This document shows, in pieces, positions 8,517 to 16,518 of a stretch of DNA of 64,000 nucleotides (its first letter is position 1; every line of letters begins with the position of its first letter). The translations under genes were made by a program, and so were the position numbers. Origin of the DNA: Immundisolibacter sp. (GTDB lineage Bacteria; Pseudomonadota; Gammaproteobacteria; Immundisolibacterales; Immundisolibacteraceae). The notes below the pieces were generated by a model. It ran no database searches. It was not told where the DNA came from and was given only the letters and a program-made list of their open reading frames with translations. The stretch is from NCBI RefSeq assembly GCF_014359565.1, contig NZ_JACIZD010000001.1:248001-312000 (forward strand), written 5' to 3'.

Positions 8517-9731
8517 ATGGCTCTGTTCGACAAACTCGCGAGCGCTGCCGCGGTTCGCCGCGACGTGATCAGCTCCGGCGGCCTGGTGCCGTTCGGCGTC
8601 ACCGTGGAGCGCATCGTGTCGCCCACCGAGGGCATGGTCGCCGGCCGTCGGGTGATCCTGGGCGGCACCAACAACTACCTTGGGCTGACCTTCGACCCCG
8701 AGTGCATCGAGGCCGGTGCCGCCGCGCTGCGCAGCGAGGGCACCGGCACCACCGGTTCGCGCATGGCCAACGGCAGCTACGCCGGCCACTTGGCGCTGGA
8801 ACACGAACTGGCACAGTTCTACGGCTGGCCCCAGGCGATCGTGTTCTCGACCGGCTACCTGGCCAACCTGGGCATGATCGGCGCGCTGGCCGCGCCGGGC
8901 GACGTGCTGGTCATCGACGGCGACTGCCACGCCAGCATCTACGACGGCTGCAAGCTGTCCGGGGCGGAAGTCATCCGCTTCCGGCACAACAATGCCGCCG
9001 ATCTTGACCGCCGTCTGGCCCGCCTGGGCGAGCGCGCCCAAAATGCCTTGGTCATCGTCGAGGGTATTTACAGCATGCTGGGTGACCAGGCGCCACTGGC
9101 CGATATTGCCGCGGCCACACACCGCCACGGCGCCCTGCTGATGGTGGACGAGGCGCACTCGCTGGGCGTGTTGGGTGCCAACGGCCGGGGCCTGTGCGAA
9201 GCCGCCGGCGTGATGGACAGCGTCGATTTCGTGGTCGGTACCTTCAGCAAGAGCCTGGGCGGGGTCGGCGGTTTCTGCGTCAGCCCGCACGCCGAGCTTG
9301 GCCTGGTGCGCTACACCAGCCGGCCGTACATCTTCACCGCCTCGCCCTCGCCGGCCACCATCGCCTCCACCCGCACCGCGCTGGCTGCGCTGCGCAGCCG
9401 CCCGCAGCTGCGCCAGCGGCTGTGGCACAACGTGTCGCGCCTGCACGCGGGCCTGACCGCGATGGGTCTGCCGCCGGCGGCCGAGCCGAGCCCGGTGCTG
9501 GCGGTGCTGCGGGACAGCCGCGACCAGGCCCTGGCCGACTGGCAGCAGTTGCTGGATGCCGGTGTGTACGTGAACCTCATGGTGCCGCCAGCCACGCCGG
9601 GCGGCATCAGCCTGCTGCGCTGCAGCATCAGCGCCGCCCACACCGACGCGCAGATCGACCAAATTCTCGCCGCCTTCCGCGCCCTGCCGGGCGCCGGTCA
9701 CGCTGTCGCGGGGCAGGCTGCTCTGGCATGA
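8517..9731 (+). CDS. spt: Serine palmitoyltransferase (alpha-oxoamine synthase)
   Basis: This 404-residue PLP enzyme condenses serine with a long-chain acyl thioester to give 3-ketosphinganine, the first sphingolipid intermediate. Visible landmarks are GTGTTGSR at 75-82, the ring-stacking His138 in DGDCHAS, DEAH at 211-214 and the PLP Lys245 in GTFSKSLGG. These are shared with 8-amino-7-oxononanoate synthase, glycine C-acetyltransferase and ALA synthase, so the family alone does not fix the substrate; adjacent ACP, acyl-ACP ligase, CerR-like and bCerS-like genes strongly favour serine palmitoyltransferase. No other biotin gene is present. Its stop overlaps the next start in ATGA (9728-9731). 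Confidence 0.85.
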   Translation: MALFDKLASAAAVRRDVISSGGLVPFGVTVERIVSPTEGMVAGRRVILGGTNNYLGLTFDPECIEAGAAALRSEGTGTTGSRMANGSYAGHLALEHELAQFYGWPQAIVFSTGYLANLGMIGALAAPGDVLVIDGDCHASIYDGCKLSGAEVIRFRHNNAADLDRRLARLGERAQNALVIVEGIYSMLGDQAPLADIAAATHRHGALLMVDEAHSLGVLGANGRGLCEAAGVMDSVDFVVGTFSKSLGGVGGFCVSPHAELGLVRYTSRPYIFTASPSPATIASTRTALAALRSRPQLRQRLWHNVSRLHAGLTAMGLPPAAEPSPVLAVLRDSRDQALADWQQLLDAGVYVNLMVPPATPGGISLLRCSISAAHTDAQIDQILAAFRALPGAGHAVAGQAALA

Positions 9732-12028
9732 GCCAAGCCGCCTCGCGGTCGACCCCGCCGGCACAAGCGCCCCTGCTCACCCCGGTGGTTTTCGAGGCGG
9801 TGGCCGGGGCCGCCGCCAGTCCGTTGCCGCCGGTGCGCATCTTTCTTGGCACCGAACCGGCCCAGCACCGGGCCGAGCGGGTGTTTTTCCACTCCCTGAA
9901 AAAGGTCCGCGATCCGGCGCGCCGGTACGAGGTGTACCGCATGACGCGCCTGCCGGGCTTCGCGCAGGGCCCGTGGCGCACCGGCTTCACCAACTTCCGC
10001 TTCGCCATTCCGGATCTGGCCGGTCGCCACGGGCGCGCGATCTACAACGACGTTGACGAGATTTACCTGGCCGACCCGGCGCCGCTGTTCGACCTGCCGA
10101 TGGGCGAGGCCGGCTATCTGGCCCTGACCCCGGCCGATACCGCCGTGATGCTGCTCGACTGCGCGCGCATGGCCGAGGTGTGGACGCTCGAGCGCGCGCA
10201 GCGCCTGGGCAAGAAGACGCTGCTGGAACTGGCGGCCGAGAAGCCCGGCCTGTGGGCGCCGCTGCCGGCGCAGTGGCACGCGCGCGACATGGAGTACCAG
10301 CCGGGCTTCACCGCCTGCCTGCATTACACGGCGCTGAACCTGCAGCCGTGGCACCCCGCGCCGGACCAGTATTCCTACCACCCGCACCCGCTGGGCGAGC
10401 TGTGGCGCGACCTGGAGCGCGAGGCCGATGCCGCCGGCTACGAGATTTTTTCCGCCGCAAACCCGAGCCCGGCCTTTGCCGGCGCGGTGGCCCGTCTGGC
10501 AGCGGCGCCGCGCTGGCAGTTGCCAGCCGATGTCGCTGCGCTGGCCGGTCGCCCGGGCAGCGTGGCGGCGGTGGGACCGCTCGATACCAGCGCGCTGGGC
10601 GCGCCCGAGGTGGCGGAGCTGACGATCGATGCGCTCGCCGACGCCAAGGCCGACCTGGTCGCCGCGGCTCGCCTGGATCAGTGCCCGGCGGACGATCTGC
10701 CGTGGCTGATCGACGCCCTGTTCGCCGCCGCTCAGCGCGCCGTCTACCTGGCCGTGGCGCCGGCCGCTGCCGAAGAGCCGGCGGATACCGAGGCCTGGTG
10801 GCGGGCACGCTTGCGCGCCGCCGTGCGCCGCCACCCTGGCCGCGCCTGGCGGCTCGACGTGCTGGATGCCGCCGGCCAGCGAACGCACGGCTGGCAGGCC
10901 AAGGCGCCCGCCGGCATGGCACCGACCGTGTGGCGGCTGCACGGCAAGCACGCCGGCGACAACGCGCAGATCGACGCCTTGGCCGCCGCCCTCGGCTGGC
11001 CGAGTCGGCCGCACCGCCTGCGCTTCTCGCCGCGGTCACGTCTGCCCGGCTGGCTCAAGGGCGCGAACCGGCTGGGCCTACTCGGCAGCGAGCCGGCGCT
11101 CGAACCGCCGTGGCCGGACCTGGTCATCGCCGCCGGCCGGCGCAGCGCCAACGTGGCGCGCTGGATCGTCAAACAAAGCGGCGGGCGCACGCGCAGCGTG
11201 CTGCTGGGCCGGCCGCGGGCACCGCTGTCGACCTTCGATCTGGTGATCACCACGCCGCAGTACGGTCTGCCGGTGCGCAGCAACGTGCTGCACCTGCCGG
11301 CACCGCTGGCGCTGCCCGCCACCGCCGACGACGCCACGCTGGAGGCCTGGCGCGCGCGCTGGGCGGCACTGCCGCGGCCATGGATCGGCCTGTTGGTGGG
11401 CGGCGACCGCGCGCCGTACCGGATCGATGCCGACGCCGCCCGGCGGCTGGCCGCGGCAGCACGGGCGCTCGCCGCCCAGCGCGGCGGCAGCGTGCTCGCC
11501 ACAACCGGCCCGCGCACCATGCCGGCGGCGGCCGAGGCGCTGGTCGCGGCGCTCGGCGAGCGCGCCTTCTGCCACCGCTATGTGCCGGGGCAGGCGGACA
11601 ACCCGTACCGCGCCTTGCTGGCACTGGCCGACCAGTTCATCGTCACCGGCGACAGCGCCTCGATGCTGGCCGAGGCGGCGGGCACCGGCAAACCGCTCGC
11701 GGTGTTCGAACCGCCCCGCCAAAGCACCGCCGCCAAGCGCCTGCTGCACTGGCTCGAACAGCGCCTGGGCCTTATCGAGCGCGGCGCCGGCAGCCGCGGC
11801 ACGGCTCGGCAGCAAAACCGCCTGGGCCGCGCCTATGACCGCCTGCTGGCGGCCGGCATCGTCGATCGCGAGCGCGATGTCGCCGCCGTGCAGCGCAGCC
11901 TGGGACTGCTCACCCTGCCGGCCGAGCCCGCGCCGGCGCAACTCGGGCCGGCGCAGCGGGAGCGAGCGCTCGCCGACGCCGCCGTGCGGGCGCGCGAATT
12001 GCTGACTGCCGAACAACGCCTCGACTGA
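9728..12028 (+). CDS. Fused glycosyltransferase-ELM1 domain protein
   Basis: This 766-residue cytoplasmic protein joins two domains. Residues about 35-290 look like a GT-A glycosyltransferase, with a DxD-type metal motif at Asp108-Val-Asp110 followed by EIYL. Residues about 400-745 are an ELM1-like (DUF1022, GT-B-resembling) domain, with LHGKHAGDNAQIDALA, VIAAGRRSANVARW and TGDSASMLAEAA blocks. An Ala-rich linker of about 110 residues lies between them. The ATG overlaps the synthase stop, so the protein is made together with the sphingoid-base enzyme. A role in glycosylating the sphingolipid is inferred. The ELM1 half is paralogous to the separate gene at 15277-16362. The long upstream frame extension inside spt was rejected. 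Confidence 0.72.
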   Translation: MSQAASRSTPPAQAPLLTPVVFEAVAGAAASPLPPVRIFLGTEPAQHRAERVFFHSLKKVRDPARRYEVYRMTRLPGFAQGPWRTGFTNFRFAIPDLAGRHGRAIYNDVDEIYLADPAPLFDLPMGEAGYLALTPADTAVMLLDCARMAEVWTLERAQRLGKKTLLELAAEKPGLWAPLPAQWHARDMEYQPGFTACLHYTALNLQPWHPAPDQYSYHPHPLGELWRDLEREADAAGYEIFSAANPSPAFAGAVARLAAAPRWQLPADVAALAGRPGSVAAVGPLDTSALGAPEVAELTIDALADAKADLVAAARLDQCPADDLPWLIDALFAAAQRAVYLAVAPAAAEEPADTEAWWRARLRAAVRRHPGRAWRLDVLDAAGQRTHGWQAKAPAGMAPTVWRLHGKHAGDNAQIDALAAALGWPSRPHRLRFSPRSRLPGWLKGANRLGLLGSEPALEPPWPDLVIAAGRRSANVARWIVKQSGGRTRSVLLGRPRAPLSTFDLVITTPQYGLPVRSNVLHLPAPLALPATADDATLEAWRARWAALPRPWIGLLVGGDRAPYRIDADAARRLAAAARALAAQRGGSVLATTGPRTMPAAAEALVAALGERAFCHRYVPGQADNPYRALLALADQFIVTGDSASMLAEAAGTGKPLAVFEPPRQSTAAKRLLHWLEQRLGLIERGAGSRGTARQQNRLGRAYDRLLAAGIVDRERDVAAVQRSLGLLTLPAEPAPAQLGPAQRERALADAAVRARELLTAEQRLD

Positions 12029-12060
12029 GTCGGCGGCTGGCCGGCGCTGGGCGGCGAATC

Positions 12061-12954
12061 TCAGGCGGCGGCTTGTCGACGCACCCGCGCCAGCACCTCG
12101 AAGGCGTCGTGGCGCACATGGTCGCGCGCCATCTGCTCGCGCAGCATGGCCTCGGTCACCAGCCCCTGATCGAGACACTCGCCGAGCAGCTGGAAGAAAA
12201 ACGCCTCCACGGCCGGCTGCGGGTGCGGTTCGTAGGTCGCCCGCGGTGCCGGCTTGCCCTTGATGCTGCGCACCATGCTGCGCAGCCGCCCGCCCAATGA
12301 GCGATCCAGATGCCGCGCCGAGGGCGTGAAATCCACCGGCAGGCCGGTCTTCCAAGGCTGCGTGCGGCGCTTGGTTGTGTGCAGCATCTGCGTGGCCGGG
12401 GTGAGCCGGTCGAAGTCGTTCCACTCGGGCTCCAGCAGCCCGATGGTCGCCGGATCCTCGCAGCGCAGCGAGATCCAATCCATGTAATCGCGCCGCATCT
12501 GGAACAGCTCCTCGAACTGCTCCTCGCAGCGCCAGTGCGTGAGCCTGGCGCAGTCGAGCAGCATCACGCTGGAGGCGTACTGCTTGGCACCCTCCCGCGC
12601 CCGGCACATGATGGCGCTGCCGTGCATGTCGCGCGTCAGCAGCGCGTGCACGTCGCCCACCGCGAACACGTCCGGGTCCACCACCACCGCCCGGCCCTGG
12701 TAGCCCATCAGTGCCGGCGGCAGGAAACGCAGCGGCGTGAACGACTGCAGGTCATCGTTGCGCCACACGCGCGTGGCGCCGTCGCGCAGGAAGGCGCGCC
12801 CCTCGTGCGCTGCCAGGAACGGCTGCTCCTCGGCCTTGATGATGCGCACCTCGAAGGCGTCCGGCTGGCGCGAATTGCGGCGCATGGCGTGGGCGGCAAC
12901 GATGGCGCCGATGATCTGCTTCTCGTTGGTGTGGATAAAGACCGTGCCGTCCAC
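12061..12954 (-). CDS. GT-A type glycosyltransferase family protein
   Basis: The 297-residue protein has a nucleotide-sugar glycosyltransferase layout: an N-terminal beta strand (TVFIHTNEKQ), a metal-binding Asp93-Pro-Asp95 in VVDPDVFAVG, and MLHTTKRRTQPWKTGLPV, a His/Lys/Trp block typical of family-8-like enzymes near the donor site. Start is GTG 12954, with a GGAGG five bases upstream; this decides the start. No signal peptide is seen, so it acts in the cytoplasm. It converges on the fused glycosyltransferase-ELM1 gene with a 32-base gap, and belongs to the surface-glycan annex. Donor and acceptor are unknown. Confidence 0.7.
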   Translation of the reverse strand: MDGTVFIHTNEKQIIGAIVAAHAMRRNSRQPDAFEVRIIKAEEQPFLAAHEGRAFLRDGATRVWRNDDLQSFTPLRFLPPALMGYQGRAVVVDPDVFAVGDVHALLTRDMHGSAIMCRAREGAKQYASSVMLLDCARLTHWRCEEQFEELFQMRRDYMDWISLRCEDPATIGLLEPEWNDFDRLTPATQMLHTTKRRTQPWKTGLPVDFTPSARHLDRSLGGRLRSMVRSIKGKPAPRATYEPHPQPAVEAFFFQLLGECLDQGLVTEAMLREQMARDHVRHDAFEVLARVRRQAAA

Positions 12955-13308
12955 GCTCGCCTCCGCTGGCCGCCTGACGCGCCCTCAACTGGCGCGCCTT
13001 GTCGGTTCGAAGGGTACCCGCGTCGGGGTGCGCCGCCAATTGCCCGCCGTCAAGCGCCGCGCTGCTTGGCGCCGGCTCACGCCAAGCCGCTGGGTGGCGC
13101 CGCACAGCGCTGGGGCTGGCGGCGCGACTGTTAAACTTCGCCCGAGCCGCGTGCGATCGCCCGCCGCTCCCGCGGCACCCGACGCCAATCACGAAATCCC
13201 CGCCAGGCACGCCTGAACGCGCCGCCCAGCAACGGCCCGATCACCAGCTAACTGCCGCGTCGGCGTCATGCCCGCTGTGGGCCCCTGCATCAGACGAGGT
13301 CACCACGC
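12955..13308. other. Divergent intergenic region without a convincing gene
   Basis: These 354 bases separate the minus-strand glycosyltransferase from the plus-strand methyltransferase. Short open frames here have arginine/proline-rich translations typical of GC-driven shadows and no family features. The region should contain both promoters. The only AT-rich spot is around GTTAAACTTC near 13128-13138. No RNA gene, terminator or clear repeat was seen. Confidence 0.5.
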
Positions 13309-14268
13309 ATGTCGAGTGTTCCGGTTCCGCTGTCGTCGCTGACGGACGCGCTGGGCGTCACACCCGGGCAGATCGATGAGCTGCTGGAACCGTTCGTGTC
13401 GGCGCAGGTATCGCGTTTCGATCGGCGCTGGCAGACACAGGTCTGGCGGCAGCGCTACAAGGTCCTGCGCCGGCTGTGGCGCGCCCCGGGCCACCAGGGC
13501 TCCTTGCCACAGGGCCGCAGCGTCGAGGTGGTGCAAGCCGAGTATGGCGATGTCTGGTCACGCTGGGCTTTCGACCGCTACGACCTGCGGCAGGCTTCCA
13601 GCGACGCCACGCCGTGGCTATGGCGTGGTCAGCGCCTGCTGGCGAACACCCTGGGCGCCACGCGCTGGCGCCAGCTGCTGTTGATCAAGGCCATCGAGCG
13701 GGTGCGCCCGAAGACGGTGCTCGAGGTCGGCTGCGGCAACGGCATCAACCTGCTGCTGCTGGCCTGCCGCTTTCCGGACATTGCCTTCACCGGCATCGAA
13801 CTGACGGCCGAGGGACACGCCGCGGCACAATCCTTTCAGCAGACCCATGCGCTGCTGCCGGAACATCTGCAGGCCTTCGCGCCGCAGCCGCTGGCCGACC
13901 TGCAGGGCTTTCGCCGGGTGCGCTTCGTGCAGGGATCGGCGACCGAGCTGCCGTTCGAGAACGGTGCCTTCGACATGGCCATCACCGTGCTGGCGCTGGA
14001 GCAAATGGAGCAGATCCGTGCCCGGGCGCTGGCCGAAATCGCTCGCGTGGTGCGCTCGCACGCGCTGATGATCGAGCCGTTTCGAGACGTGAACCGCGGC
14101 TTCTGGCAACGCCTCAATGTCGATCGGCGCAACTACTTTCGCGGCAGCATCGGCGAGCTGGCCGACCACGGGCTGCGCCCGCAGGTGGCCTGCGCCGATT
14201 TTCCGCAGAAATACATCCTGCGCGCCGCGCTGGTTCTGAGCGAGCGGGTGAATCAGCCCAGCGGGTAG
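13309..14268 (+). CDS. Class I SAM-dependent methyltransferase
   Basis: The 319-residue protein has an N-terminal helical segment of about 130 residues and then a Rossmann methyltransferase core: motif I VLEVGCGNGIN near residues 138-148, an acidic residue after the next strand (FTGIELT) and a motif resembling post-II/III ELPFENGAFDMAITVLALEQ. This last block is typical of the UbiE/COQ5-like Methyltransf_11 group. The acceptor is unknown. It overlaps the sulfotransferase gene by 16 bases tail to tail. Its surroundings of glycosyltransferase, sulfotransferase and ELM1 genes suggest modification of a glycan or lipid head group. Confidence 0.75.
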   Translation: MSSVPVPLSSLTDALGVTPGQIDELLEPFVSAQVSRFDRRWQTQVWRQRYKVLRRLWRAPGHQGSLPQGRSVEVVQAEYGDVWSRWAFDRYDLRQASSDATPWLWRGQRLLANTLGATRWRQLLLIKAIERVRPKTVLEVGCGNGINLLLLACRFPDIAFTGIELTAEGHAAAQSFQQTHALLPEHLQAFAPQPLADLQGFRRVRFVQGSATELPFENGAFDMAITVLALEQMEQIRARALAEIARVVRSHALMIEPFRDVNRGFWQRLNVDRRNYFRGSIGELADHGLRPQVACADFPQKYILRAALVLSERVNQPSG

Positions 14269-15104
14269 CCGAAGCTGGGATCCAGTTCGGCCCGCACCTG
14301 GGCGTCGATGCGGGCCACCTGCTCGGGCGTGTAGACCTCCCGGTAGCCGCCCACGCGCCCGCTGCGCACCTTGAACGACTGCGGGTTGTTCACGTCGCGC
14401 GGCTTGAGCCGACTGGACGCCCGCGGATCGTCGGCGTTTTGCCGCTCCAGGCGCTGCATGTTCTGGAAGGAACCGTACTCGACCGCCGCGCGCACCGCGG
14501 CCGGATCGACACTGCCGGCCACGAAGCGGATCAGCTGTTCCAGGGCCTCCTGCGGGGTGCGGCGCAGGTCTTCGTAACGCACGCGCAGCACGTCGTCGCG
14601 ACCGGCGGTTTCCGCTGCCAGGCGATTCATGAAGGCGATCAGATTGTCGAGCCCGGTGCGCGGATGCTGGGTGAATTCCCACAGATCCAGCGGTCCGTAT
14701 GGATAGTCGTTGACCCAGTGCTTGCCCGGCTTCATGCGGTGCTGCCAGTGGTGGTAGAAGGACACCAGCACGTCCCCGGGCTCGCGCACCAGCAGTACCA
14801 GTCGTTTGCCGGCATGCCAGGGCTGCGCGCCGCGCGCGCTCCAGTCACGGATGTAATTGTCGTGACTGAAGAACACCCCGACCGGCGCACCCGCCGCACG
14901 CTCGTAGGCGGCCAGCATGGTGGCAAGCCAGGTGCGTCCACTCTTGGCGTGCGACAGCACCACCGCATTGGCGCGCCCGATGCAGCGCGCCTCGTGCCAG
15001 CCGCGAACCTGGCGCGCAAAGCGCTTGCGCCGCGGCGGCGGCAACACACGACCCGCTCGCAGCAAGACGGCGCGCAGCAGATCATCGACTCTGGCAATCG
15101 ACAC
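14253..15104 (-). CDS. PAPS-dependent sulfotransferase family protein
   Basis: This 283-residue protein has the 5'-phosphosulfate-binding loop of sulfotransferases, VVLSHAKSGRTWLATML at about residues 48-64 (PKSGTTWL type), and the 3'-phosphate-binding strand-helix LVLLVREPGDVLVSFYHHW around 110-130. YEDLRRTPQEALEQLIRFV matches a later conserved block. It would transfer sulfate from PAPS to a hydroxyl of a glycan or lipid. Start GTG 15104 is chosen because GGAGG lies four bases upstream and the longer in-frame extension is Ser/Arg-rich without motifs. No PAPS synthesis gene is in the window. Sulfation of the sphingolipid or its sugar is an inference from proximity. Confidence 0.78.
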   Translation of the reverse strand: MSIARVDDLLRAVLLRAGRVLPPPRRKRFARQVRGWHEARCIGRANAVVLSHAKSGRTWLATMLAAYERAAGAPVGVFFSHDNYIRDWSARGAQPWHAGKRLVLLVREPGDVLVSFYHHWQHRMKPGKHWVNDYPYGPLDLWEFTQHPRTGLDNLIAFMNRLAAETAGRDDVLRVRYEDLRRTPQEALEQLIRFVAGSVDPAAVRAAVEYGSFQNMQRLERQNADDPRASSRLKPRDVNNPQSFKVRSGRVGGYREVYTPEQVARIDAQVRAELDPSFGYPLG

Positions 15105-15186
15105 GATGCCTCCGCAAGGTGAGCGGCTCGAACATGACCGGCAGTCCAACACGGACGCGCTCGATCGTGTGAGCCATCGGAAAACT

Positions 15187-15213
15187 GTGGGAGCCCGGCT
15201 GTGCCGGGCGATC
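15187..15213. repeat. REP-like palindrome, copy B
   Basis: The sequence GTGGGAGCCCGGCTGTGCCG and the next few bases contain a GCCCGGC-TGT-GCCGGGC hairpin. It shares the GTGGGAGC head with the copies at 17516 and 34699. It lies in the gap between the sulfotransferase start and the ELM1 gene stop, where it could also reduce read-through or stabilise RNA ends. Confidence 0.55.
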
Positions 15214-15276
15214 ATCGCGCAACGACGCTGCGCTTCGACCGGGGTTTCTGCCGGTGGGCAGGGCGCTGCGGGCGCG

Positions 15277-16362
15277 TCACGGTGCAGAACCCTCCAGCAG
15301 GACCAGCACACGGCTCCGGATTTCGGCCAGCTGCGCCGACACGCCAGCGCCATCGGATGGCGGCGAAAAACCCCGGTCCAGTGGCCGCGCCAAATCGAGC
15401 CGGTACAGGACACGGTGTAGCGCCGTCAGATCGCGCTGTGGGCGGCCGAGCCGGGCCGGCCACAGCGCCCGGGCACGCAGCAGCACCCGCGCCAGCAGCT
15501 GCCGTGGCCCTCGCCAGGCTGGCAACTCGAAAATCGCCAGCGGCCGCCCCAGACGCGCCACCTCGACCAGCATCGAGGCGCTGTCACCGGTCACCACGAA
15601 GCGGTCGGCCAGGGCCAGCAGCGCCAGGTAGGGGTTGTCAGACGCCTCGGCGCTCCAACGGAACAGCCTCGCGCCCGCCGGCAGCTTCGCCGCCAGCGCG
15701 TCGGCCACCCCAGTCGGGGTACGCCGGCTGGTGCTCACGTACAGGGTGCCGGCGCCACCGGTCGCAGCGAGCGTGAGGGCGATCAGCGCTCGCGCCTGGT
15801 CGGGACCGAAGCGAAACGGCTGTGTGGGGCCGCCGACCAGCACGGCGGTAATCGGCCGGGCGAGTGCCGCGAATTCGTCGCGCCAGCGCTCAACTGCCTC
15901 GCCGATGGCGGCCGGCGGCGGCACGATCAAGGGCAACTCAAGATTGATCACGTTCGCGCGCGCGGGCAGACGAAACTGCGGCGCGGCGATGATCAGATCG
16001 AAAGCCTCGTAATGGCCATGCGGACGCCCGACCAGTACCAGCCGCGTGCGGCCCCGTGACTGTTCCCGCAGCCAAAGAGCCACGTTCATCAAACGCCGCC
16101 CGCTGAGCACCACCATGTCCGGCCAGGGCGGCTCCAGTGCATCGCTCGCCGCCCGGTCGAGGTGTCCCAACCCGGCGCGGATCCTGGGCTTGCCCCGATG
16201 CCAGCGCCGGCGCATGCGCAGGCGCTTGACCGTGACCGGCAGGCCGACTGCCTCCAGCAGCGTGTCCACCTGCGCGTTGTCGCCGGCCTTCTCGGCCTGC
16301 AGCGCCCAGATCAGAGGCGTTGGCCGGGCCGCGTCGGGCGCTGGCGGAAACGTGGCATTCAC
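15277..16362 (-). CDS. ELM1-like (DUF1022) GT-B-fold protein
   Basis: The 361-residue protein is the stand-alone paralogue of the C-terminal half of the protein encoded at 9728-12028. Matching blocks are LQAEKAGDNAQVDTLLEAVG, VVLSGRRLMNVALWL, LVGRPHGHYEAFDLIIAAPQF and VTGDSASMLVEVARLGRPLA. The family is named after a plant mitochondrial fission protein, but bacterial members resemble GT-B glycosyltransferases; the biochemical role is not established. GTG 16362 is chosen as start, placing the conserved core near residue 14; the in-frame ATG at 16470 is an alternative. It could glycosylate the same lipid, or act as partner of the fused enzyme. Confidence 0.7.
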   Translation of the reverse strand: MNATFPPAPDAARPTPLIWALQAEKAGDNAQVDTLLEAVGLPVTVKRLRMRRRWHRGKPRIRAGLGHLDRAASDALEPPWPDMVVLSGRRLMNVALWLREQSRGRTRLVLVGRPHGHYEAFDLIIAAPQFRLPARANVINLELPLIVPPPAAIGEAVERWRDEFAALARPITAVLVGGPTQPFRFGPDQARALIALTLAATGGAGTLYVSTSRRTPTGVADALAAKLPAGARLFRWSAEASDNPYLALLALADRFVVTGDSASMLVEVARLGRPLAIFELPAWRGPRQLLARVLLRARALWPARLGRPQRDLTALHRVLYRLDLARPLDRGFSPPSDGAGVSAQLAEIRSRVLVLLEGSAP

Positions 16363-16518
16363 GGGCGGGCTTTCTCGCGGCACTGCGACAGGTGCAGGCC
16401 GGCTGTGCGTCAGGAAGGCGGGGATTATCGTTGCAAACGCCCACCGGCACGGCGACCGGGAGCGTTCCAAGTGCCAGGCTTCGCCGCGTGCGCCTCAGGC
16501 GCTGAACACAGACGTTCT

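Noticed and set aside
8517-9731. Assignment of the alpha-oxoamine synthase as BioF or glycine C-acetyltransferase.
   Set aside because: The family motifs allow it, but there is no biotin or threonine-catabolic gene nearby, whereas an ACP, an acyl-ACP ligase, a CerR-like reductase and a GNAT acyltransferase are.
8160-9764. A 534-codon minus-strand open frame across the ACP and synthase genes.
   Set aside because: The ACP and PLP enzyme on the plus strand are unambiguous, and the antisense product is a GC-driven shadow.
9194-12028. A 944-residue version of the glycosyltransferase-ELM1 protein.
   Set aside because: The additional N-terminus is an out-of-frame reading of the synthase gene; the ATG at 9728 overlaps the synthase stop and gives a sensible N-terminus.
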